Of a stretch of 64,000 nucleotides of DNA, positions 50,872 to 60,484 are shown in pieces (the first letter of the stretch is position 1; each line of letters begins with the position of its first letter). The position numbers were made by a program, and so were the translations under genes. Source of the DNA: Afifella sp. IM 167. Lineage in GTDB: Bacteria > Pseudomonadota > Alphaproteobacteria > Rhizobiales > Afifellaceae. The stretch lies in NCBI RefSeq assembly GCF_020144925.1, contig NZ_NSLC01000006.1:124001-188000 (forward strand). The letters are read 5' to 3'. The notes under the pieces are model-generated. The model was not told where the DNA came from. It saw only the letters and a list, made by a program, of their open reading frames with translations, and did not search any database.

Positions 50872-51253
50872 TTTCGTGACCCGTAGGTGATCATCGGTGC
50901 GATGATCAACGGAGCGGGTGGGAAGTTCAATTGGAGCAAACGGTGCCACTGGGACAGTGCAGGTGGCTATCGCGTGTTCGAGGCAGGAATAGCGAATATG
51001 TTCGTAGCGCAAAATGTGGTTCGCGCGCTGTCGCTGCACTGCATTCCGGAGCGGAAAACTCATAATCCGTCGTCGCGTCGTACTGATGCTGGCCGCCGGA
51101 CAATTGGGCGGGAAACGAATAGGGCAGACTGGCCGTTCGGCTGCGCTAAAAATACATGCCGACAAAATAGGCGCGCATCGACGTGCGGCTCCCGTGACTT
51201 CGGGATGTGCGTGAGGTAAGCTTTGTTTATACGGCTAGGAAATCGAACTCAGA
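50872..51253. other. Intergenic region without recognisable gene
   Basis: About 380 bp between prtN copy 2 and the AraC gene. Open frames here have no family resemblance and poor codon use. It must hold promoter sequences for the AraC gene. No clear operator or att copy is visible. Confidence 0.5.
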
Positions 51254-52090
51254 ATGGTTGATCTTTCCAATATAGAAGTCGCGACCTGTATTCGGTGTGA
51301 TGCGGTCAACTACAAGACTGAGTCACACAGTCATGATCAACATGCAATGATGTTACTGCCGGTAAGCAGCACTATGACTGTCAATGACGAGCATTACGGC
51401 ATGCGCCGCCTATTGGAGCGCGATTATTTCTATTACGTTGAGGCGGGATTGCCCCATGACACCTGGGCAAATCGTAGCTATCAGGAACATATCGCGGTCT
51501 ATTTGAATCGTGATTGGCAGAGGTTTCTATACAAACGGCACGGGCTTCAGACGCGCTCAGATCACGCCTCGGGCATTTGGGCTCTTTCCGATACAAGTCT
51601 GCACCTCGCAAAAATTATTGCTCGGAAGCATTCGGGAATCGAAGCGGACCATTTTGATCACTCCACGCGCCTCGTCGAACTCATGGCAGAGGATTGCCTG
51701 GTCAAGATGTTGACCTCAAAGCCGGAGCTGCGCGGCCATCCAGGTGAACATGGCGCTGCTATTGTGCGAGAAGCTATAGCTATTTTGCGAGCAAGCCTTG
51801 TATCACCCCCGTCACTCGACGAACTCGCTGCCGGGCTCGATATCTCCCGCCGCCATCTGACCAGATTGTTCCGCGAAAGGACCGGTCTGTCGGTTTCACA
51901 GTTCGTGCGGGCTGAACGGCATCGTGAGGCGGCGAGACTGGTTCGCGAAACGGAGTGGTCCATTCAGCAAATCGCATCGCATGTCGGCCTCGACAATGCC
52001 GCAAACTTCACCACGAGCTTTAAACGTGAACATGGCATGACGCCCAGTGATTTCCGGCTCCGAGCGCGCTTGGCTCGCCTGCAAAGTTAA
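51254..52090 (+). CDS. AraC-family transcriptional regulator
   Basis: The 278-residue protein has an N-terminal cupin-like region (HSHDQHAMMLLPVSSTMTV) and a C-terminal double HTH at about 180-270 (LDELAAGLDISRRHLTRLFRE and IQQIASHVGLDNAANFTTSF). It is 76 bp upstream of the TAXI receptor gene on the same strand, so it likely controls that cluster. The ligand is unknown. Confidence 0.9.
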   Translation: MVDLSNIEVATCIRCDAVNYKTESHSHDQHAMMLLPVSSTMTVNDEHYGMRRLLERDYFYYVEAGLPHDTWANRSYQEHIAVYLNRDWQRFLYKRHGLQTRSDHASGIWALSDTSLHLAKIIARKHSGIEADHFDHSTRLVELMAEDCLVKMLTSKPELRGHPGEHGAAIVREAIAILRASLVSPPSLDELAAGLDISRRHLTRLFRERTGLSVSQFVRAERHREAARLVRETEWSIQQIASHVGLDNAANFTTSFKREHGMTPSDFRLRARLARLQS

Positions 52091-52165
52091 TGCGGCCCGG
52101 CCGCAAAGGCACGGGCAATGTGAATTCCCTTAATGTTGTCAGAATGTACAACAGGGAGACCTCAC

Positions 52166-53161
52166 ATGCTCAAACAGACATTTCTTACGGCAATGATGTT
52201 GGTTGGCGCTTTATCCGCAAGCGCCTCTGCCGACGAAAACATCACGCTTGCCACGGCGTCCTCGGGGGGATCCTACTATCCTGTCGGCGTCGCGCTTGCG
52301 ACCATCGTGACCGACAAGCTGGCTGACAAAGGCATACGGCTTTCGCCAATCACGACGGCGGGGTCGGCAGAGAATGTCGATCTGGTTCGCGGCAACGAAG
52401 CGCCCATGGCCATTATGATGGGGCTCTACGGGCGAGACGGATATACCGCCTCGGGAACGCGCGAGGGCAAGCCGCCTGTTACCAATCTACGTTCCATTGC
52501 CGCCCTTTGGCAGAATTATGAGCAGTTTGTTATTCGCAAGGACAAAGTGAGTTCGGGCGATCTGTCGGACCTCACTCAGCTTGGTGCGCAGTTTTCCGTG
52601 GGTCCGAGGAACAGCGGCACGGAAGGAACCTCCAAAATCGTCCTCGGTGCCATAGGCGTTGACGTCCATCATGATTTCCTGCCGGTCAACATGAAATATG
52701 ATGCTGCCGCTGAGGCTTTTCAGAACGGTCGTCTGGGCGGGCTGAGCGCTTCAGGGGGCATTCCGACGCCATCGGTTTCACAGCTTTATGTGACATCGGG
52801 AAACGATATGCAGATGCTTGAGGTCACGGACGAGCAGTTGGAAAAGATCAGCGAAGCTTCGGGCGGTCTTTTTACGCGAGCCATTATTCCCGCCGGCACT
52901 TACCAAGGGCAGTCCGAGGATATCAATACGCTTAAGCAGCCTAATTTTTTGGCGATGAGCGCAGATGTCTCAGAAGAAACTGTTTATCAGATCACTAAGA
53001 CGATGTTCGAAAATCTCGACCAGTTGCGTGAAGCACACGCCGCTGCCAAAGCAATTCAGCTCGAAACGGCGATGGATGGTCTTCCAGTGCCGTTACATCC
53101 CGGCGCAATTCGCTACTACGAAGAGCAGGGTCTTACGATCCCGGACTTACTTCGTCCGTAA
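52166..53161 (+). CDS. TAXI-family TRAP substrate-binding protein
   Basis: The 331-residue periplasmic protein has a signal peptide (MLKQTFLTAMMLVGALSASA) and the TAXI start ITLATASSGGSYYPVG; then VDLVRGNEAPMAIMM and VGPRNSGTEGTSK. TAXI receptors bind small acids such as glutamate-like or other carboxylates. The ATG at 52166 has a GGGAG site. The linked 615-residue permease confirms the system. Confidence 0.93.
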   Translation: MLKQTFLTAMMLVGALSASASADENITLATASSGGSYYPVGVALATIVTDKLADKGIRLSPITTAGSAENVDLVRGNEAPMAIMMGLYGRDGYTASGTREGKPPVTNLRSIAALWQNYEQFVIRKDKVSSGDLSDLTQLGAQFSVGPRNSGTEGTSKIVLGAIGVDVHHDFLPVNMKYDAAAEAFQNGRLGGLSASGGIPTPSVSQLYVTSGNDMQMLEVTDEQLEKISEASGGLFTRAIIPAGTYQGQSEDINTLKQPNFLAMSADVSEETVYQITKTMFENLDQLREAHAAAKAIQLETAMDGLPVPLHPGAIRYYEEQGLTIPDLLRP

Positions 53162-53236
53162 CCCGATCAACGCACTATCCGCAACGCCAAGGCCGGGCCA
53201 TGACTCGGCCTTGGTGAAACTTGGCCGGGAGGAATT

Positions 53237-55084
53237 ATGAATTTCAGTCTTCGCAAAATCTGGGCAGTTGGCGCGCTCGCAACCATTGCGCTGCACATAG
53301 CATGCAACCTGTTTTTGATTACATCAGATACGTTCCTGAATGCTTGGCATCTCTCTATTATCCTGGTCCTTGGCTATTCGGCGTTTGCGGTCGATGGAAA
53401 CCCAAGCACTTTCGCGCGCATTCGCGACTTGGTCCTTGCGGCACTGGGACTGGGCGTCGGTATTTATTTTCTGGTGTTTGAAGATGCAGTTTTCGAGCGG
53501 TTCGATCTCACTTTGATGGACCAATTCGTTGCATGGGTCGCTGTTGTTCTGGTTCTCGATCTTACGCGGCGGTACACGGGACTAGTTATCCCCATTATAG
53601 CGATCGTGCTACTCGCTTATGTCATGTATCTCGGCAAATACATGTCGGGACTGTTTTATTTTGGCGGCCTTTCGGAGTACCGAATGGCCTTCCGCGTATT
53701 CTGGCAGGATGGAGCGCTGCTGGGGTCGACGACCACCATATCGGCCACGATTATTTTCATGTTCGTGCTTTTGAGCACGCTCTTGCGCGCGGCCGGCGCC
53801 ACGCAATTCTTGATTGCCGGAGCTTTGAGGCTGATGGGCAAAGTGCCGGGCGGTTCCGCTCACGTGGCAGTCCTCTCCAGCGCATTGATGGGTACGGTCA
53901 GCGGCAGCGCCGTCGCCAATGTGGCCGGCACCGGAACGATCACTATTCCGATGATGAAGCGTGCGGGTCTGTCCAAGGAGTTCGCTGGTGGCGTTGAGGC
54001 AGCAGCCTCCACTGGTTCACAGCTCGTTCCGCCAATCATGGGTGCCGGGATATTCATAATGTCTGACTGGATTGGCGTGCCGTACACGGAATTGGTTCTA
54101 ATCTCAATCATCCCCGCCATCCTCTATTTCTTTTCAATTTCACTGAACATTCACCTCACCCTTACGCGGGAAGGAAAGCTGCAGGCTCTCGCAGATGAAG
54201 GGGAGCTCGTGTCCGTGAGTTGGATTCAGGGTGTCGCCTTTCTTGCGCCCATTGCTCTATTAATCTTTTTGCTCGTGAGCGGATATAGCCCTGTCTACTC
54301 GGCTGGATGGGCGTGCGGTGCGGTGGTTCTGACCAGCCTACTGACCAAGAATCCGCTTTGGCCGACCAAATGGCTCGAAATCGCGACTGAGACCCTTCAA
54401 ACGATGATTCCGACAGCGATTGTGCTGATCTGCGCGGGCCTTATCGTTGTGTCGGTCGAGACGTCCGGGCTCGTCGTTGCGATGGCCCAGTCACTGGCTG
54501 CGTTGGGTGGCGGAAATGTTCTGATCGTTATTGTGCTCATCGCTATCATATCGCTTTTCCTCGGGATGGGCCTGCCCGTGACGGCCTCCTATATCGTGGT
54601 CGCGAGTTTTGGCGCCCCCGCCCTGATAGAACTGGGCGTGTCGCCCGTTGCGGCGCACATGGCGATTTTCTGGCTGAGCCAGGACTCATTGCTGACCCCC
54701 CCGGTTTGTCTTGCAGCATTCGCTGCAGCCGGTATTGCGGGCGGCAATCCCGCCAAAACCGGGGTGAAGGCGATGGTTCTGGGCAAGGGACTCTACATGA
54801 TTCCGCTGCTGTTCGTCTTCCATGGCTTGCTGTTCGATCAGGGTTCGGCTGCTGCGATGACCGCAGTAGCGGTGGGATTCGGAGCGAGTTTGTTCGTGGC
54901 GATGTCGTTCTCTGGAATGGCGTTTGAGCGCCTCAGCATGCCTGCGCGCATCGTAATTGCTGCATCTGCCGTGTTGGTGTTGTGGCCCTTGTGGCAAATG
55001 CAGCTTGCGGGAGCTGTTTTGGCTGTCGGGGCGCTCGGGTTGAACACCGTCTACCGGCGGCGGTTTGCCACCAACAATATATAA
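53237..55084 (+). CDS. TAXI-type TRAP permease, fused DctQM
   Basis: The 615-residue membrane protein combines the small and large TRAP subunits. Landmarks are FQ-domain helices at the start, then SALMGTVSGSAVANVAGTGT, GVEAAASTGSQLVPPIMGAG, and SLFLGMGLPVTASYIV, typical of the TAXI group. It is the Na+-driven importer for the ligand bound by the preceding receptor, 75 bp upstream. Confidence 0.94.
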   Translation: MNFSLRKIWAVGALATIALHIACNLFLITSDTFLNAWHLSIILVLGYSAFAVDGNPSTFARIRDLVLAALGLGVGIYFLVFEDAVFERFDLTLMDQFVAWVAVVLVLDLTRRYTGLVIPIIAIVLLAYVMYLGKYMSGLFYFGGLSEYRMAFRVFWQDGALLGSTTTISATIIFMFVLLSTLLRAAGATQFLIAGALRLMGKVPGGSAHVAVLSSALMGTVSGSAVANVAGTGTITIPMMKRAGLSKEFAGGVEAAASTGSQLVPPIMGAGIFIMSDWIGVPYTELVLISIIPAILYFFSISLNIHLTLTREGKLQALADEGELVSVSWIQGVAFLAPIALLIFLLVSGYSPVYSAGWACGAVVLTSLLTKNPLWPTKWLEIATETLQTMIPTAIVLICAGLIVVSVETSGLVVAMAQSLAALGGGNVLIVIVLIAIISLFLGMGLPVTASYIVVASFGAPALIELGVSPVAAHMAIFWLSQDSLLTPPVCLAAFAAAGIAGGNPAKTGVKAMVLGKGLYMIPLLFVFHGLLFDQGSAAAMTAVAVGFGASLFVAMSFSGMAFERLSMPARIVIAASAVLVLWPLWQMQLAGAVLAVGALGLNTVYRRRFATNNI

Positions 55085-55096
55085 CAGGAGGTCAGT

Positions 55097-55969
55097 ATGC
55101 CGACCGTAAGTTTAGTCCGGGTTTTTCCAGCAAGCCCGAAGGGGGGGAATCCTGCGCCAATTGTTCTCGATGCCGAGTGCATGTCAGCCGATGAAATGCG
55201 CGAGGTTGCAAAGTGTTACGGACATGAATGCGGTTTCGTGGTGTCCTCGACGCCCCAGGGTGATGCCGATTTCCACTTCCGCTATTTTGTGCCCAATCAC
55301 GAAATGGAAATGTGCGGACATGCAACCATAGGCGCTCTTTGGATGCTTCGTGAGGCAGGTCGCGTGGCCAAGCCGCGCGTCTCAATCAAGACGCTGAGCG
55401 GCCAGGTTGCTGCTGTGGTGCCGCCAGCGGGTCCGATTGCGGTATCTCAGCCCGTTGGCAGGATTGCGGAACTCACTGCTGATCAATCAGGTTTAGTGCG
55501 ATCTGTTCTCGGCATTGCGGAAGGGGATCTTGCGCAGCCGCACCTTCTCAACGCCGCGACAAGCCGGGTGAAGACGCTCGTCGCGCTGAACAGCATCGAG
55601 CACCTGCATGCGCTTGCGCCTGATTTCGACCGAATGCAGCGGATATGCGACCAGATCGGCTCAACCGGGCTGTACCCTTTCGCTCTGGATCAGGTTTCAG
55701 GCGTTGCGCACGCGCGCCAGTTCCCAAAATCCTCCGGATATCCGGAGGATGCGGCCACCGGCATTGCCGCATCGGCTCTGGTCTTCGGCATGCTCCATTG
55801 GGGACTGGCCAATCCAGCGGAAACCGTGACCGTTCGGCAGGGCGAGGCCATGGGCAGGGCTTCGGAAATTCTGGTGAGTTTCGAGCGCAGCGGATCAGCC
55901 GTAACGGGCTGCTGGATAACGGGTTCGTGCACGGTCGATGAAAGCGAAGATCTGGAGAGCGTCAGCTGA
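55097..55969 (+). CDS. PhzF-family isomerase/epimerase-like protein
   Basis: The 290-residue protein has the PhzF/diaminopimelate-epimerase-like fold: PKGGNPAPIVLDAE near the N terminus with the conserved GGNP.PVV, a catalytic-acid segment MEMCGHATIGALWML, and a C-terminal GYPEDAATGIAASAL. PhzF proteins isomerise small acids by proton shuttling with Glu. Here the usual catalytic Glu region GHECGFV is present. The substrate is probably the transported acid. Confidence 0.9.
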   Translation: MPTVSLVRVFPASPKGGNPAPIVLDAECMSADEMREVAKCYGHECGFVVSSTPQGDADFHFRYFVPNHEMEMCGHATIGALWMLREAGRVAKPRVSIKTLSGQVAAVVPPAGPIAVSQPVGRIAELTADQSGLVRSVLGIAEGDLAQPHLLNAATSRVKTLVALNSIEHLHALAPDFDRMQRICDQIGSTGLYPFALDQVSGVAHARQFPKSSGYPEDAATGIAASALVFGMLHWGLANPAETVTVRQGEAMGRASEILVSFERSGSAVTGCWITGSCTVDESEDLESVS

Positions 55970-55970
55970 A

Positions 55971-56432
55971 ATGGGTAAGATTGAGCAAAAGCTTGCGGAC
56001 CTCAAACTGGAATTGCCTGAGACGCCGAAAGCCAACGGTCTTTACGAAATCTATCGGATCGAAACTGGGGTTGTATATACCTCGGGACAGCTTTCCCGCG
56101 TCGGCGAAGACGTCATCTCAGGTTGCCTTGCCGAAGGAGACGAATTGGACCTCGCATGGAAGGCTGCGCGCATTTGCGTCTTGCGGTGTCTTGCTGTGGT
56201 CAAGGCAGCCGTGGGTGATTTGGACAAGGTCGACCGCATCATTTCAGTCCGGGGATTTGTGTCGTCGCACCCTGGATTTACGGTTCATTCGAAAGTGCTT
56301 GATCCTGCGTCTCAATTGCTTCTCGACCTTTTCGGTAAAGCGGGTCGGCATGTCCGCACAGCTGTCGGGGTCTCCAGTTTGCCATCCGGCGGGCTTGTCG
56401 AGATGGAATTGAGTGTGCGGCTAAGAAGCTAA
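55971..56432 (+). CDS. RidA/YjgF-family imine deaminase
   Basis: The 153-residue protein has the RidA-like core GVVYTSGQLSRVGED, the VDRIISVRGFV segment, and GRHVRTAVGVSSLPSGGLVEMEL with the conserved substrate-binding Arg before AVGV. RidA proteins hydrolyse reactive enamine/imine intermediates from PLP enzymes. It follows the PhzF gene by 1 bp, so both probably work on the same route. Confidence 0.9.
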   Translation: MGKIEQKLADLKLELPETPKANGLYEIYRIETGVVYTSGQLSRVGEDVISGCLAEGDELDLAWKAARICVLRCLAVVKAAVGDLDKVDRIISVRGFVSSHPGFTVHSKVLDPASQLLLDLFGKAGRHVRTAVGVSSLPSGGLVEMELSVRLRS

Positions 56433-56468
56433 GTCGGCGCCCAACGCTTTGGTATGTCATTTCTATAA

Positions 56469-57464
56469 ATGCTCAGAATGCCCCAGCTTTCAGAAATCCG
56501 CTACTTCGTAGCCGCTGCTGAGAACGGAAGCCTGCGAAGGGCGGCCGAGACGCTCGGAGTTGGGCAGTCTTGCGTCAGCCGCAAGATCATGCGTCTGGAG
56601 GATAAGCTCGGGGTCTCGCTGCTCGAGCGCAGCAATACGGGTGTCCGGCTCACCAATGCGGGGCAGCGTTATCTGGAGGAGGTGCAGTCCGCACTACAGC
56701 AGCTAGACCAGGCACGGCGCGCGGCTCATTCAGCAGGCCGCGCCGAAGCGGGGAACGTTCAGCTTGGCGTTCTGACGTCGCTCGCCGGCGGGTTTCTGCG
56801 CAAACTGGTCATCGCCTATCAAAATGAATATCCGCAGGTCCGGGTCGATGTTCACGATGGCGGGCGGGACGAGCACATCGCTGCGCTTCGAGCGCGTGAA
56901 CTGGACATCGCTTTTGTTCCTGGCGAGTGCGAGTCCCGGAACTGCGAATGCGCCGAGCTTTGGTCGGAACCACTCCATATTGCCTTGCCGAAGGGACACA
57001 GGCTTGCCGAACGCGGCACGCTTGAATGGTCGAATGTTCGTGGCGAGAAGTTCATCACGAGTAAGATGCCGCCAGGTCCGGAATTCCATGACTGCCTCTT
57101 GCGACGTCTCGCAAGCCTTGCCATCCAAGTAGAGATCGAGCCTCGGTGCGTAGGTTTCGAGACGTTGATGAATCTCGTCAGTCTCGGGCACGGTCTGACG
57201 GTCACGACAGCAGCGTGGTCACATGTGATCCTTCCGGACCTCGTGCTGCGACCCTTGATGGGCAAGGATGACGTCTTGCCCTTCAAGGCGATCTGGCTGG
57301 CCGAGAACGACAATCCGGCGCTGCGCTGTTTGGTCAGCACGGCTCACGTTCTGGCCGGCAGGGTGCGGCGCGGCAATTCCGATTGGTTGTCTCGCCAGAT
57401 CAGTTCTGACGAGGCGCCCGGCTCGACTTCCGCAGACGCGCGAAGGCGCGATCCGTCGCCATGA
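56469..57464 (+). CDS. LysR-family transcriptional regulator
   Basis: The 331-residue protein has an N-terminal HTH (MPQLSEIRYFVAAAENGSLR, RAAETLGVGQSCVSRKI) and a substrate domain. It follows the RidA gene by 36 bp. Its last about 22 codons overlap the convergent DUF2274 gene of the trb block; this tail (EAPGSTSADARRRDPSP) looks like accidental read-through, so the cargo seems to have been joined here. Confidence 0.9.
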   Translation: MLRMPQLSEIRYFVAAAENGSLRRAAETLGVGQSCVSRKIMRLEDKLGVSLLERSNTGVRLTNAGQRYLEEVQSALQQLDQARRAAHSAGRAEAGNVQLGVLTSLAGGFLRKLVIAYQNEYPQVRVDVHDGGRDEHIAALRARELDIAFVPGECESRNCECAELWSEPLHIALPKGHRLAERGTLEWSNVRGEKFITSKMPPGPEFHDCLLRRLASLAIQVEIEPRCVGFETLMNLVSLGHGLTVTTAAWSHVILPDLVLRPLMGKDDVLPFKAIWLAENDNPALRCLVSTAHVLAGRVRRGNSDWLSRQISSDEAPGSTSADARRRDPSP

Positions 57465-57639
57465 ACCTCCGCAGCATCGGTGCGATCAGCCGCGCCGGTT
57501 CAGGGGCCGCCTCGCCGGAGTCGCGGGCCATCACATCGGCATAAGCGACAAGATCACGATGAACCTCGGCGGGAAGTTCGAAGGTAAGCTTGACCGGCTT
57601 GTCGTCGGGAATGGCGGAGAGCTTCAGTTTCGTGGTCAT
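57400..57639 (-). CDS. DUF2274 protein of the Trb conjugation region
   Basis: The 79-residue protein (KLKLSAIPDDKPVKLTFELP, EVHRDLVAYADVMARD, LIAPMLRRFMATDRAFA) matches DUF2274, usually found at the end of trb operons of alphaproteobacterial ICEs. Role unknown; the ribbon-helix-helix-like pattern would fit DNA binding. Starts 3 bp after trbI. Its 3' end overlaps the LysR gene. Confidence 0.85.
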   Translation of the reverse strand: MTTKLKLSAIPDDKPVKLTFELPAEVHRDLVAYADVMARDSGEAAPEPARLIAPMLRRFMATDRAFARLRKSSRAPRQN

Positions 57640-57642
57640 GGC

Positions 57643-58824
57643 TCAGCCTCGATAGGGTTCCAGGACGAGATCGCGTGTGACGATGACGCGCATCGGGAAG
57701 CCCGGCCTGATCGTCAGCGTGGGCGGGATTTGCAGTTGGCGCTGGATGATCTGCTGGCCGGCGTCGTTGATCGTGTCCTGCGCGCCGTTGCGGATGGCCT
57801 GGACCAGGCGGTCATCGTCATCCATGGTGATTTCCGCCCCGACCGCGAGCAGGGTCGACAGCCCGGCAGCTTTCGCCAGATCCCACCAGTGATGATCGAC
57901 GCCATCCTCTAGGCCGGCAAAGCCTTCGGTATCGGCACCCGGTTGCCGCTCGAGCACGATGGAGCGGCCGTTCGGGAAGATCAGCCGGTTCCAAACAAGC
58001 AGAACTCGGCGCTGGCCGAAGCCGACATCGTTGGAGTATTCGCCAATGATGCGCGTGCCCTGGGGGATGAGCAGGATTTGGCCGGTCGGGCTATCGTAGA
58101 TGTGCTGGGTGACCTGCGCGGTGATCTGGCCGGGGAGGTCGGAGCGAATGCCGGTGACAAGCGCGGCAGGAATTACCGAACCGGCCTGAAGAATATAGGG
58201 CGAGGCCGGCGGCAGGACGCGATCGGGCGCGACCGTTTGGCGGTCGGTCGCGGCATTCAGAAAGGCGTGTTGACGATCCTGGGCCGTGGTCGCGGGTTGT
58301 TGACCGGTGAGATCGAGCCCGAGAGAGTTCGGAGCCGCGGCGTCAACGGGTCTGTTCTGGGCGATAGAGCCGGTCTGGAAGAAGAGGCGGCTGGTCCGTG
58401 CCGCCTCGGCCTCGGCAAGCCGGCGTTGCTCATCGGGATCGGTCGCGGTCGGTGCGATGACGGGAGGCGCGACCGGTTGGCCTCGTTCCTGGGCGTCGAG
58501 GATCGGCCGGCCGAGATCGCCCGGCAAGGGTGGGCCAAGGACCGGCCCGGTATAGTCGCGCGGCAGGTCCTCCAGCCCTTTCGCCGTCCGGCGGTTGTCG
58601 GTCGTATAGAGCTCTTCGCCACCGGATCCGGAATCCGGCGGACGTAGCGCATAGATCAGGGCTCCGCCAATTCCGAGCGAGACGACCAGGCCGGCTGCCG
58701 CTAAGGTCCGCCGCGACAGGCGGGTGACTTGTGGCGGCTTGGCACGCAAGCGCATGGCGGCGGCTGCCTCGGTCGAGGAGCCGGTGAGCCCCGGTTCGCT
58801 CTTTGCGGTGTTGTTATCACTCAT
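57643..58824 (-). CDS. trbI: Conjugal transfer protein TrbI (VirB10-like)
   Basis: The 393-residue protein has an N-terminal cytoplasmic part, one transmembrane helix near residues 40-62, a Pro-rich periplasmic linker, and the VirB10-like C-terminal domain (LQAGSVIPAALVTGIRSDLPGQI, PTGQILLIPQGTRIIGEYS). It forms the inner-to-outer membrane channel core of the T4SS. Start overlaps the trbG stop by 4 bp. Confidence 0.95.
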   Translation of the reverse strand: MSDNNTAKSEPGLTGSSTEAAAAMRLRAKPPQVTRLSRRTLAAAGLVVSLGIGGALIYALRPPDSGSGGEELYTTDNRRTAKGLEDLPRDYTGPVLGPPLPGDLGRPILDAQERGQPVAPPVIAPTATDPDEQRRLAEAEAARTSRLFFQTGSIAQNRPVDAAAPNSLGLDLTGQQPATTAQDRQHAFLNAATDRQTVAPDRVLPPASPYILQAGSVIPAALVTGIRSDLPGQITAQVTQHIYDSPTGQILLIPQGTRIIGEYSNDVGFGQRRVLLVWNRLIFPNGRSIVLERQPGADTEGFAGLEDGVDHHWWDLAKAAGLSTLLAVGAEITMDDDDRLVQAIRNGAQDTINDAGQQIIQRQLQIPPTLTIRPGFPMRVIVTRDLVLEPYRG

Positions 58825-59804
58825 GACCCTGGTCTCCCGTCGGTTCTTACGATCCTGACCACCTGCTGTTCGCGGCCGCTGCCGAGACGCAGCTCGGCAG
58901 CGGCGAAGATGCGGTCGACAATCAGGATGTTTTGATAGATGCGGCTGTTGACGATCTGCGCCTCGCCATCGGAGCCGAGCACGAAAAGGGGAGGCATTTC
59001 GCCTTGGACGATGCCGCGCGGGAACTGGATGTAGACCCGGCGCCCGTCATCGAAGACGGAAACCGGCCGCCAGGGCGGCGTGTCCCCCGTCAACCCGTAA
59101 CGATAATGGCGCGCGCTCATGACCGGAATCGTCGGCCGGGCGGGTGTGGCTTGGCGCTGCGTCGCTGGTCGCGCCGGATAGGCCCAGGCGACGGCTGGCA
59201 TGTAGGGCTCTTCGCCGGCGCGCAACTCGATCATGTAGACACGCCGGTCCGTACTGATGACGAGATTGGTCGTGATATCGGGACGTGTCGGCTTGACGAG
59301 GATATGGACGCGGCGCATGTGGCCGTTGCCGCTTTCCGTATCACCGATGATCCAGCGCGCGGTGTCGCCGGCCGCGATCGGTCCGCCGCCGGTCAGGCTC
59401 TCACCGGGCTCGAGCGCGATATTAGTGATCTGGCCTGGTGCGGCGTAGACCTGATAGAGCGCCCCCTCGCTCCAGGGATAGATCTGGATGGCGTTGAAAT
59501 ACCCTTCGCGCCTCGGTTCGATCCGAGCGGCGGCATTGGCGTTCTCGACGCGGCCGGTCGATGTCGTTGCGGTATCCCCACCATGGGCCGGCGTCCATGC
59601 CGGTGGGACGTGAAGCGGTTTGGGAGCTTCCTCCGTCGCTACCGCCGGCACCGATGGCAAGGGGGGCACGTCGCTGTCGTAGCTGATTTCCGGGGGCCTG
59701 AAGGTGGCGCAGCCGGACAGCGTGGATACGGAAATAAGCAGAACCGCGAAAGAGGCTTTGCACGAAACCGCCCCTCCGGCTTTACGGAAAAGCGGCACTG
59801 TCAT
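58821..59804 (-). CDS. trbG: Conjugal transfer protein TrbG (VirB9-like)
   Basis: The 327-residue protein has an export signal with a lipobox-like LSGC near residue 31, and the VirB9-like body (IQIYPWSEGALYQVYAAPGQITNIALEPGE, DDGRRVYIQFP). It is the outer-membrane ring subunit working with TrbI. Overlaps both neighbours by 4 bp. Confidence 0.94.
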   Translation of the reverse strand: MTVPLFRKAGGAVSCKASFAVLLISVSTLSGCATFRPPEISYDSDVPPLPSVPAVATEEAPKPLHVPPAWTPAHGGDTATTSTGRVENANAAARIEPRREGYFNAIQIYPWSEGALYQVYAAPGQITNIALEPGESLTGGGPIAAGDTARWIIGDTESGNGHMRRVHILVKPTRPDITTNLVISTDRRVYMIELRAGEEPYMPAVAWAYPARPATQRQATPARPTIPVMSARHYRYGLTGDTPPWRPVSVFDDGRRVYIQFPRGIVQGEMPPLFVLGSDGEAQIVNSRIYQNILIVDRIFAAAELRLGSGREQQVVRIVRTDGRPGS

Positions 59805-60484
59805 TGTCCGAGCTCCTTGGACCAGTTGATGGCGTTGACGTAGATTCCGAGCGGGTTTTTGCGCAGGCGTTCGGCGTTGCGCGGCGGCTGGATGACGATC
59901 GTCAGGATCGCGGTCCAGCGCTCGGTCGCGGAAAGCTGGCCGTTCTCATAGTGGCGCTCCGTCCAGGCGACGCGGAAGCTGTTCGGCGACGCACGGATGA
60001 CGCTGGAAACCTCGACGGCCACCTGTTGCTCGCCAACCTTGGTGAAGGGATCGTTGGCGCGGGCATAGTCGTTGAGCGCCACCGCTCCGCGGTCGGTGGT
60101 GAAGTCATAGGCGCGCAGCCAGTTCTGGCGCACGATGATCGGGTCGGCGGGAATGGCCCGGACGTTCTCGATGAAGCGGGCGAGGTGGAACGCGAGTTGC
60201 GGGTCGGTCGGTTCATAGTCGGCCGCGGCCGGCGCTACGGCCTGCGCCTCGCCGTGCGCGTCGACCTGGACCACCCAGGGCACCACCGTGCCGCGGGTCG
60301 ATTGCCAGACCAGCGCCGAGGCGAAGCCGGTCGTCAGGATGAGGCAACCAAAGGCCATGAGCCGCCAGTTCCTCGCCTGCACGCGGGCGGAGCCGATACG
60401 CTCGTCCCAGACCTGCGCGGCCTTCTGATAAGGGGTCTCGGGTTCCGGCGTCTTGCCGTAATGGGTTGCGGTTCGTTTGAACAT
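59801..60484 (-). CDS. trbF: Conjugal transfer protein TrbF (VirB8-like)
   Basis: The 227-residue inner-membrane protein has one N-terminal helix (LMAFGCLILTTGFASALVWQ) and the VirB8-like domain with the QNWLRAYDFTTDRGAVALND segment. It nucleates the T4SS inner-membrane complex. ATG 60484 overlaps the trbL stop by one base. Confidence 0.95.
   Translation of the reverse strand: MFKRTATHYGKTPEPETPYQKAAQVWDERIGSARVQARNWRLMAFGCLILTTGFASALVWQSTRGTVVPWVVQVDAHGEAQAVAPAAADYEPTDPQLAFHLARFIENVRAIPADPIIVRQNWLRAYDFTTDRGAVALNDYARANDPFTKVGEQQVAVEVSSVIRASPNSFRVAWTERHYENGQLSATERWTAILTIVIQPPRNAERLRKNPLGIYVNAINWSKELGQ

Noticed and set aside
50985-51030. Possible third, degenerate att core near prtN copy 2
   Set aside because: Only scattered bases match the 23-bp core. 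The similarity is not better than chance by eye.
50887-51219. Open frame of 110 codons between prtN copy 2 and the AraC gene
   Set aside because: No family resemblance, odd composition and no good ribosome-binding site. Treated as noncoding.
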